NCBI GenBank assembly: GCA_900772685.1
Contig: CAAGRP010000095.1
Span: 1 to 7,951, forward strand
DNA length: 7,951 nt
Source: Lachnospiraceae bacterium
GTDB taxonomy: Bacteria > Bacillota > Clostridia > Lachnospirales > Lachnospiraceae
Reading direction: 5' to 3'
Both the position numbers and the translations under genes were made by a program. Shown in pieces: positions 1 to 5,316 of this stretch. The first letter of the stretch is position 1; the number at the start of each line of letters is the position of its first letter. The notes beneath the pieces are model-generated. The model ran no database searches. It saw only the letters and a list, made by a program, of their open reading frames with translations, and was not told where the DNA came from.

Positions 1-983
1 AAGTTTCTGAGGTCAACAAGAACAAGATGATTGTCACTGCCTCCGGAAACAAGATCGAATCCTCTTGCAATAAGAGCCTTTGCAAGTGCCTGACAGTTAA
101 GTATTATCTGATGCTGATATGCTTTGAATTCAGGCTTTAATGCCTCTCCGAAACATGCAGCCTTTCCTGCTATTACATGCTCAAGCGGACCTCCCTGTGT
201 TCCGGGGAAGATTGCCTTGTTGATCTTAGCCTTATACTGCTCCTTGCAGAGTATCATTCCGCCTCTCGGTCCTCTGAGTGTCTTGTGAGTCGTAGTTGTT
301 ACTACATCACAATAAGGAATAGGTGTAGGATGTTCTCCGGCAGCAACAAGACCTGCAACATGAGCCATATCCATCATAAGAAGTGCATCAACTTCTTTTG
401 CAATAGATGAGAGTCTTTCAAAATCAAAGCTTCTAGGATAAGCAGAAGCACCGACTACTATCATTTTAGGTTTATTTTTGATAGCGAGATCACGGATGTT
501 GTCATAATCTATCATCTGTGTCTCATCATTTACTCCGTAAGGAATAAAATTGTATATCTTACCTGACATATTGTAAGGTGCACCGTGTGTAAGATGTCCT
601 CCGTCTGCAAGACTCATTCCGAGTACCGTATCACCCGGCTCAAGAAGTCCGAAATATACAGCAAGGTTTGCCTGTGCTCCTGAGTGAGGCTGTACATTTA
701 CATGTTCTGCTTTAAAAAGCTCTTTTGCTCTGTCGATGGCAAGCTGCTCTACCTCATCTACAAACTCACATCCGCCGTAATATCTCTTTCCCGGATATCC
801 CTCAGCATACTTGTTTGTAAGTACAGAACCCATAGCTGCCATAACAGCAGGGCTGACAATATTCTCTGATGCGATAAGCTCTATATTTCTGCGCTGGCGC
901 ATGAGCTCCCTGTCCATTGCCGCACCGAGTTCAGGGTCTTTTTGTGATACAAATCCTATTGTGTCAATTAAGTCACTGTACAT
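1..983 (-). CDS. glyA: Serine hydroxymethyltransferase, C-terminus cut by window edge
   Basis: This PLP enzyme interconverts serine and glycine with transfer of the one-carbon unit to tetrahydrofolate, a main cytosolic source of C1 units for purine, thymidylate and methionine synthesis. About 327 codons are visible of a family length near 410. Seen in order: the RRNIELIASEN segment (31-41), EGYPGKRYYGGCE (61-73), GGHLTHG (128-134), GASAYPR (178-184), DMAHVAGL (205-212, with the PLP-contacting Asp and His) and VTTTTHKTLRGPRGG with Schiff-base Lys234. The start ATG at 983-981 is preceded by a strong GGAGGA ribosome binding site and matches the usual N-terminus. The gene has its own promoter at 1029-1057 and is separated from its upstream neighbour by 303 bp, so it is probably not co-transcribed with the ORF6N gene. 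The reading frame is intact to the edge. Identification is secure. Confidence 0.98.
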   Translation of the reverse strand, partial: MYSDLIDTIGFVSQKDPELGAAMDRELMRQRRNIELIASENIVSPAVMAAMGSVLTNKYAEGYPGKRYYGGCEFVDEVEQLAIDRAKELFKAEHVNVQPHSGAQANLAVYFGLLEPGDTVLGMSLADGGHLTHGAPYNMSGKIYNFIPYGVNDETQMIDYDNIRDLAIKNKPKMIVVGASAYPRSFDFERLSSIAKEVDALLMMDMAHVAGLVAAGEHPTPIPYCDVVTTTTHKTLRGPRGGMILCKEQYKAKINKAIFPGTQGGPLEHVIAGKAACFGEALKPEFKAYQHQIILNCQALAKALIARGFDLVSGGSDNHLVLVDLRN

Positions 984-1028
984 TTTCTTCCTCCACGATT
1001 TCCTGTTCAATTTAAAGGTATGTGGAAA

Positions 1029-1057
1029 ATTATACTTGCTATCTTTTAATAATTCAA
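1029..1057 (-). promoter_or_regulatory. Predicted sigma-A promoter of glyA
   Basis: Read on the minus strand, TTGAAT (1057-1052) is followed by a 17-base spacer and a perfect TATAAT (1034-1029). The expected start is near 1022, giving a leader of about 39 nt before the glyA ATG with its GGAGGA site. That leader is too short for a folate or glycine riboswitch, and none is apparent. This is a consensus match read by eye; the start site is not mapped. Confidence 0.75.
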
Positions 1058-1125
1058 TATACAACTATCTAAATATTTCACTTTAACGTCATTGCTTTTC
1101 TGACAATACCGATAGGTGTGAACAA

Positions 1126-1139
1126 AGAAGGATGGATTT
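1126..1139 (+). repeat. Imperfect direct repeat of the tRNA-Ser 3' region (candidate att remnant)
   Basis: AGAAGGATGGATTT matches AGAAGGAGGGATTT at 2632-2645 in 13 of 14 positions, in the same orientation. The second copy covers the 3' acceptor strand and T stem of tRNA-Ser, the part of a tRNA gene that phage and island integrases commonly target. The two copies bracket the ORF6N gene. No integrase or excisionase is visible, and a purine-rich 14-mer can recur by chance, so the att reading is only a hypothesis. Confidence 0.3.
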
Positions 1140-1286
1140 CTACTTAGTATCTCTTTTGCCTACTATTATCATTATTTTTATAAAAATTTCAAAACAAACA
1201 CCTGCTACAGTCCAAATAATCCAGTTACGCTTCCGACTGTCGAAAACAATCCACTTTTATCAAACACAGACTCCTCGATGGTTTAT

Positions 1287-2306
1287 TTACTTTAGTTGCA
1301 GTAATGGATTCTTTAATAAAGAAATGATTAGACTTCTATATTCTGCCAAATCTTTCAGTTCAGTAATAGTTGTAATCCGTCTACCGGCATCTTTACTTGA
1401 TGCACCGCAGTGATAGACTTTCATTTCCTCCGTACCGTTATCAAGAACAATGTAGCGATCGTGTGTACGGCCCGCCGTTTGGAGAAACGTGATGCTGAGC
1501 TTCGGATATTCCGTGCAGAAATCGTTGTAATCAGACAGGCGAAGTGATTTCACCTTATTGTCACTGATAACCGTCAATTTTACAGATTCCTTTGCATGTG
1601 TCAGGTGCTGTAATGACTTCGCACCGACATAATCGTCAATGATGATAATATTTTTCTTGGCTTTACGGTAAATACGCTGATACGCAAGATCTGCCTTAAA
1701 TGGCTGACCATCAAGAATCAGAATCTCTTCAGCGTCGCAGCCAGCGTCGAATATTTTCATAAACTCAGAGAGATTCTCTTTTGTCACCATGGTTTTTTCA
1801 ATGTTTTGCACACGTTCATCCAATTGATATGTTTTTTGTTCCAGTGTCCTTAGTTCTGATGAAGGTAGGATCCATTGATTGTGGCGCAAAATATGAGTCA
1901 TTTCTACAAACGCATCCATGATTTGAACGCTGGATATGATAGCGCGTTCTGTATGCAGGCATGAGGTCAACATCGCTACTCCCTGCTCCGTGTACATATA
2001 AGGCTCATATTTAGAATATTTTCCATGCTCCAATTCTAAGATGCCAGATTGGCATCTTAGAATTTCCATGTATTCCTCCCTATTCAACTGAAAGCAAAAA
2101 CTGGAAGGAAACCGAGTTTTGTTTCTTTTCATCGCCCTATTGAGATTTCCTGTTGTTGTTCCAAAATATGCGGCAATATCGGCATCCATCATGGCAGCCA
2201 TTCCGCGAATATGGAAAATCCGACTTTTTACGTCCTCTTTATCAACAGTCTGAAAGACAGTAACATCTGTGCTTTCAACTATTTTAATATTCTTCTTATC
2301 AGCCAT
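1287..2306 (-). CDS. ORF6N-domain protein with PLD/HKD-like C-terminal half
   Basis: The predicted protein has 339 aa and no signal peptide or membrane segment. Residues about 24-135 fit the ORF6N DNA-binding family found in phage antirepressor-like proteins, with IRGMAAMMDADIAAYFG (33-49), NLNRAMKRNKTRFP (54-67), FQLNREEY (72-79) and YTEQGVAMLTS (105-115). Residues about 150-178 look like a coiled coil and could allow oligomerisation. The C-terminal part (about 195-310) alternates hydrophobic strands with HDRYIVLD (282-289), an H-x-R-x4-D motif, then GASSKD (301-306), resembling one divergent phospholipase D/HKD site with Arg for Lys. The start chosen is ATG 2306, which has AAAGGAG 8 nt upstream; the in-frame ATG at 2354 lies upstream of the -10 box. 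By hand count 12 of 19 Arg codons are CGN, whereas the start of gyrA favours AGA/AGG, which suggests transfer. The ORF6N call is firm; biological role and enzymatic activity are unknown. Confidence 0.88.
   Translation of the reverse strand: MADKKNIKIVESTDVTVFQTVDKEDVKSRIFHIRGMAAMMDADIAAYFGTTTGNLNRAMKRNKTRFPSSFCFQLNREEYMEILRCQSGILELEHGKYSKYEPYMYTEQGVAMLTSCLHTERAIISSVQIMDAFVEMTHILRHNQWILPSSELRTLEQKTYQLDERVQNIEKTMVTKENLSEFMKIFDAGCDAEEILILDGQPFKADLAYQRIYRKAKKNIIIIDDYVGAKSLQHLTHAKESVKLTVISDNKVKSLRLSDYNDFCTEYPKLSITFLQTAGRTHDRYIVLDNGTEEMKVYHCGASSKDAGRRITTITELKDLAEYRSLIISLLKNPLLQLK
2032..2064. repeat. Perfect 15-bp inverted repeat inside the ORF6N coding sequence
   Basis: The left arm AATTCTAAGATGCCA (2032-2046) and right arm TGGCATCTTAGAATT (2050-2064) are exact reverse complements around a 3-base loop, GAT. 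On the coding strand the repeat spans the codons for EILRCQSGILEL (residues 81-92). This is the linker between the DNA-binding part of ORF6N and the YTEQG motif. In mRNA it would form a very stable hairpin. Confidence 0.95.
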
Positions 2307-2339
2307 GATAAAACTCCTTTGAGACTTTTTTGTAGTTCC

Positions 2340-2368
2340 ATTATACACATACATCGTAGAAAGATAAA
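2340..2368 (-). promoter_or_regulatory. Predicted promoter of the ORF6N gene
   Basis: On the minus strand a perfect TATAAT (2345-2340) is preceded after 17 bases by TTTATC (2368-2363), a weak -35 with 3 of 6 consensus matches. The predicted start near 2333 gives a leader of about 27 nt before ATG 2306, and it rules out the upstream in-frame ATG at 2354 for this transcript. The weak -35 suggests modest or activated expression. Confidence 0.55.
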
Positions 2369-2526
2369 CAGTTTCAGGGATATTAACACCTATTCTTTCT
2401 GTTTATATCTTCCTTTTAACTCATTTTATCTCACATATGCTGATGCACTCTTTTTTCCAGTACATCTGCTCGCCGTTCGCGAATTCCGAAAAAGACAGTC
2501 GTCTCCATCATCAAACAGAACGAATG

Positions 2527-2545
2527 CCGGCTCGATATGAGCCGG
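2527..2545. repeat. GC-rich hairpin, 7-bp stem
   Basis: CCGGCTC (2527-2533) and GAGCCGG (2539-2545) are exact inverted repeats around GATAT. No T-run follows on either strand, so it is not an intrinsic terminator by itself. It is the outermost of three consecutive hairpins next to tRNA-Ser. Confidence 0.8.
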
Positions 2546-2547
2546 AC

Positions 2548-2576
2548 AGGCTCTGCCTGCTTCAAAGGCAGAGCCT
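2548..2576. repeat. Hairpin with 11-bp perfect stem
   Basis: AGGCTCTGCCT (2548-2558) and AGGCAGAGCCT (2566-2576) are perfect inverted repeats with a 7-base loop. Its right arm shares two bases (2575-2576) with the left arm of the adjoining terminator hairpin. No T-tract follows on either strand. Confidence 0.85.
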
Positions 2577-2633
2577 CCGTAAAAAGAAACACGGCATGTG
2601 CTTACACACATTGCCGTGTTTCTTTTTACGGAG
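2575..2633 (-). terminator. Long bidirectional hairpin terminator behind tRNA-Ser
   Basis: Two perfectly complementary 22-base arms (2575-2596 and 2612-2633) enclose a short loop that can itself pair partly. The core is AAACACGGCA with TGCCGTGTTT, flanked by A-rich then T-rich segments that form the outer stem. The same structure therefore appears in both directions. It begins inside the last bases of the tRNA-Ser gene and would end tRNA transcripts and any read-through from gyrA. Confidence 0.85.
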
Positions 2634-2716
2634 AAGGAGGGATTTGAACCCTCGCGCCGCGCAAACGACCTACACCCTTAGCAGGGGCGCCTCTTCAGCC
2701 TCTTGAGTACTTCTCC
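2629..2716 (-). tRNA. tRNA-Ser(GCU)
   Basis: The 88-nt gene folds as a type II tRNA. The acceptor GGAGAAG pairs with CTTCTCC, the D stem is CTC/GAG, and the anticodon stem is CGCCC/GGGTG with loop CTGCTAA. The anticodon GCT lies at 2682-2680 and reads AGC and AGU serine codons. A long variable arm follows, typical of tRNA-Ser, then T stem GAGGG/CCCTC with TTCAAAT. The discriminator is G, as expected for serine tRNAs. No CCA is encoded. It lies downstream of gyrA on the same strand and has its own promoter. Confidence 0.97.
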
Positions 2717-2745
2717 TCATGCCTGAATTTAAGCATTATATTCAA

Positions 2746-2767
2746 TTTGTCGTACGCTTACGACAAA
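2746..2767. promoter_or_regulatory. Palindrome over the predicted tRNA-Ser start site
   Basis: TTTGTCGTA (2746-2754) and TACGACAAA (2759-2767) form a perfect 9-bp inverted repeat with a 4-base loop. It spans about -2 to +20 of the predicted tRNA-Ser transcript. It could be a repressor operator, a hairpin at the 5' end of the precursor, or a weak 3' end for gyrA mRNA. The bases after it on the minus strand (TTGAATATAATG) are not a proper U-tract, which argues against an efficient terminator. Confidence 0.5.
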
Positions 2768-2771
2768 CATA

Positions 2772-2800
2772 AGTATACTAAACCAACCATTAAATGTCAA
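2772..2800 (-). promoter_or_regulatory. Strong predicted promoter of tRNA-Ser
   Basis: On the minus strand a perfect TTGACA (2800-2795) is followed by a 17-base spacer and TATACT (2777-2772). This is close to the sigma-A consensus and fits a stable-RNA promoter. The -35 lies only 8 bases beyond the gyrA stop codon. The expected start is near 2765, about 49 nt before the mature tRNA, so 5' processing would be needed. Confidence 0.85.
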
Positions 2801-2808
2801 CGAAAAAA

Positions 2809-5304
2809 TTATTCTTCGCTTCCGTTGTCACTGACGGCTTTGTTTTCCTCATCTTCATCGTTGTCATCATCTCTTACCTTGGCGATACTTGCAACATGAA
2901 CACCCTCATCAAGATTCATTATCTTAACTCCCGAGGTATTTCTTGAAAGCTCGGATATATCAGAACATTTCGTCCTTATAAGGATTCCCTGATCGGTTAT
3001 AAGGAGAACCTCATTTTCCTCAATAACAGCCTTAAAGCCTACAAGCTTTCCTGTCTTTTCGGTTATCTTATAGCAGCTCATACCCTTTCCGCCTCTGTGA
3101 TGTACGGTAAAGCTGTCGATAAGAGTTCTCTTACCCATACCGTTTTCGGTAACACAGAGCACATGGGTTCCCTGAGTATCTATCTGCATTCCAACAACCT
3201 CATCGCCCTTCGAAAGCCTTATTCCGATAACTCCCGCAGATACTCGTCCTGTACTTCTGACATCGGTTTCATGGAATCTTATGCAGAGTCCGTTTGCCGT
3301 TGCAAGAAGAACGTCTCTTTCACCGTCGGTATATTTTACCTCGATAAGATCGTCATCCTCCCTGAGAACGATTGCTGTTATACCACCCTTTCTGACATTT
3401 ACATAATCCATCAGAAGTGTTTTCTTTACAACACCCGTTTTTGTTGCCATCAGGAGATATTTATTTTCTTCGAATTTTTCGATAGGAATGATAGCCGTAA
3501 CCTTTTCTCCTCCCTGAAGCTGGAGAAGATTTACTATGGCAGTTCCTCTTGATGTACGTCCGGCTTCGGGTATCTCATATGCCTTCAGCTTGTACATCCT
3601 TCCTCTGTTCGTGAAGAAAAGAAGGGTAAAATGAGTAGTCGTCATAAAGAGATCCTCGATATAATCCTCATCGACTGTCTGCATTCCCTTTATTCCTCTT
3701 CCGCCTCTGTTCTGGATACGGAAGTTATCGATAGTCATTCTCTTTATATATCCGAGACGGGTCATTGCGATAACTGTATTTTCATTCGGGATAAGATCCT
3801 CATCTGTGAAGTCGGATGTATCTATTCCTATCCTTGTTCTTCTTTCATCTCCGTATTTATCGGCAACCTCGAGTATTTCTTTTCTTACAACACCAAGGAG
3901 AACCTTTCTGTCTGCAAGTATTGCCTTGTATTCGGCTATCCTTGCCTCAAGCTCCTTATATTCATTTTCGAGTCTTTCTCTTTCCAGACCCGTAAGAGCA
4001 CGGAGCCTCATATCTACGATAGCCTGTGCCTGTGCATCAGAAAATCCGAAGGCATTTATAAGATTTACCTTTGCCTCCTGTGTATTTGATGATGCTCTTA
4101 TTATCTTTATTATCTCATCGATATGATCAAGAGCCTTTAAGAGTCCCTCTAATATGTGGGCTCTTTCCTCAGCCTTGTTAAGATCGAACTGAGTCCTTCT
4201 CTTTACAACCTCCTCCTGATGATCAAGATAATATTTAAGCATCTCAAGAAGATTGAGGATCTTAGGCTGCTGATTAACAAGGGCAAGCATATTTACGCCG
4301 AAGCTGTCCTGAAGCTGAGTTGCCTTATACAGCTTATTGAGCATAACATTTGCATTTACATCTTTTCTCAATTCGATGCATATCCTCATTCCTTCACGGT
4401 TTGAGTGATCGCTTATGGCGGTTATACCGTCAAGCTTTTTAAGCTTTACAAGCTCTGCTATCTTCTCTATAAGCCTTGCTTTATTTACAAGATAAGGAAG
4501 CTCTGTAACAATTATCTGGCTCTTTCCGTTAGGCAGAGTCTCGATATTTGTTATACTTCTTACCCTTATCTTTCCTCTTCCTGTCCTGTATGCCTCTTCT
4601 ATTCCTCTTTTTCCGAGGATTTCGGCACCCGTAGGAAAATCAGGTCCCTTTACTATGGACATGACCTCTTCTATATCGGTCTCCCTGTCCTCTTCAACTA
4701 TGTTGTCAATTATCTTTACGACAGCATCTATAAGCTCCCTCACATTGTGAGGAGGAATATTTGTTGCCATTCCTACGGCGATACCCGTAGTTCCGTTTGC
4801 AAGAAGGTTCGGATATCTTGACGGAAGTATCGTAGGCTCCTTCTCTGTATTATCAAAGTTAGGAACAAAATCTACGGTATTTTTATTTATATCGGATATC
4901 ATCTCCATGGATATCTTACTGAGACGCGCTTCCGTATATCGCATCGCCGCAGCACCGTCACCGTCTACGGAACCAAAGTTTCCGTGACCGTCTACAAGCG
5001 GATATCTGGTTGACCAGTCCTGAGCCATATTTACAAGGGCACCGTAAATAGAACTATCACCGTGAGGATGATATTTACCCATTGTATCACCGACGATACG
5101 CGCACATTTTCTGTGAGGCTTGTCGGGAGTATTATTCAGCTCGATCATAGAATACAGGATCCTTCTCTGAACCGGCTTAAGACCATCTCTTACATCAGGA
5201 AGAGCTCTTGATGCAATAACGCTCATGGCATAGTCGATATAAGAATCTTCCATCTTCTTTTTCAGATCGACTTCTTGTATCTTATCAAAAATAGTATCAT
5301 CCAT
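2809..5304 (-). CDS. gyrA: DNA gyrase subunit A
   Basis: This is the breakage-reunion subunit of the A2B2 gyrase, which introduces negative supercoils using ATP hydrolysed by GyrB. Length is 831 aa, normal for the family. The N-terminal winged-helix/tower part carries AAAMRYTEARL with catalytic Tyr123, and the quinolone-determining segment HGDSSIYGAL (81-90). The C-terminal beta-pinwheel begins near residue 505 and contains the GyrA box QNRGGRG (531-537), which separates gyrase from topoisomerase IV ParC; a second RGGKG occurs at 737-741. The tail (812-831) is strongly acidic, a feature known to modulate supercoiling in some gyrases. The start ATG follows AAAGGA, 12 bp after the gyrB stop, so the two subunits are very likely co-translated from one mRNA. 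The position equivalent to E. coli Asp87 is Gly88, while Ser84 (E. coli Ser83) is wild type. No terminator separates it from tRNA-Ser. Confidence 0.99.
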   Translation of the reverse strand: MDDTIFDKIQEVDLKKKMEDSYIDYAMSVIASRALPDVRDGLKPVQRRILYSMIELNNTPDKPHRKCARIVGDTMGKYHPHGDSSIYGALVNMAQDWSTRYPLVDGHGNFGSVDGDGAAAMRYTEARLSKISMEMISDINKNTVDFVPNFDNTEKEPTILPSRYPNLLANGTTGIAVGMATNIPPHNVRELIDAVVKIIDNIVEEDRETDIEEVMSIVKGPDFPTGAEILGKRGIEEAYRTGRGKIRVRSITNIETLPNGKSQIIVTELPYLVNKARLIEKIAELVKLKKLDGITAISDHSNREGMRICIELRKDVNANVMLNKLYKATQLQDSFGVNMLALVNQQPKILNLLEMLKYYLDHQEEVVKRRTQFDLNKAEERAHILEGLLKALDHIDEIIKIIRASSNTQEAKVNLINAFGFSDAQAQAIVDMRLRALTGLERERLENEYKELEARIAEYKAILADRKVLLGVVRKEILEVADKYGDERRTRIGIDTSDFTDEDLIPNENTVIAMTRLGYIKRMTIDNFRIQNRGGRGIKGMQTVDEDYIEDLFMTTTHFTLLFFTNRGRMYKLKAYEIPEAGRTSRGTAIVNLLQLQGGEKVTAIIPIEKFEENKYLLMATKTGVVKKTLLMDYVNVRKGGITAIVLREDDDLIEVKYTDGERDVLLATANGLCIRFHETDVRSTGRVSAGVIGIRLSKGDEVVGMQIDTQGTHVLCVTENGMGKRTLIDSFTVHHRGGKGMSCYKITEKTGKLVGFKAVIEENEVLLITDQGILIRTKCSDISELSRNTSGVKIMNLDEGVHVASIAKVRDDDNDEDEENKAVSDNGSEE

Positions 5305-5316
5305 TTCCTTTATCCT

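Larger units (their letters stand above)
984..1286. other. Intergenic region between ORF6N gene and glyA
   Basis: This 303-bp AT-rich spacer holds the glyA promoter and ribosome binding site at its left end. A 13/14 match to the tRNA-Ser 3' region lies at 1126-1139, and a 14-bp AT-only palindrome at 1174-1187. I see no gene with a start codon and ribosome binding site on either strand, and no convincing terminator for the ORF6N gene. Confidence 0.7.
2307..2574. other. Intergenic region between tRNA terminator and ORF6N gene
   Basis: The left part (2307-2450) is AT-rich and carries the ORF6N promoter and ribosome binding site. The right part (about 2455-2574) is clearly richer in G and C and contains two tight hairpins. 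Open frames crossing this stretch run through the hairpins or the tRNA and have no ribosome binding site, so I see no supported gene. Confidence 0.6.

Noticed and set aside
1174..1187. 14-bp palindrome ATTTTTATAAAAAT
   Set aside because: It consists only of A and T in an AT-rich spacer, where such palindromes arise readily by chance.
1207..1240. ACAGTC/GACTGT inverted repeat as a terminator for the ORF6N gene
   Set aside because: The arms are only 6 bp with a 22-base loop and no clean T-tract, so it is weak support for termination.
1212..1283. Start-less open stretch on the minus strand behind the ORF6N stop (peptide like SVFDKSGLFSTVGSVTGLFGL)
   Set aside because: It looks protein-like and might be the tail of a lost gene, but it has no start codon, no ribosome binding site and too little length to identify.
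2426..2611. 61-codon minus-strand frame between tRNA-Ser and the ORF6N gene
   Set aside because: It starts inside the terminator hairpin, crosses all three hairpins, has no ribosome binding site and no recognisable domain.
2437..2706. 89-codon plus-strand frame across the tRNA
   Set aside because: It runs through the terminator and antisense to tRNA-Ser; the RRRDLNPRA-like peptide is the well-known artefact of translating the complement of a tRNA T arm.
3084..3098. Second RGGKG motif in GyrA as a duplicated GyrA box
   Set aside because: Later pinwheel blades of gyrase A commonly carry degenerate GyrA-box-like motifs; the canonical box at 531-537 is in the right place.
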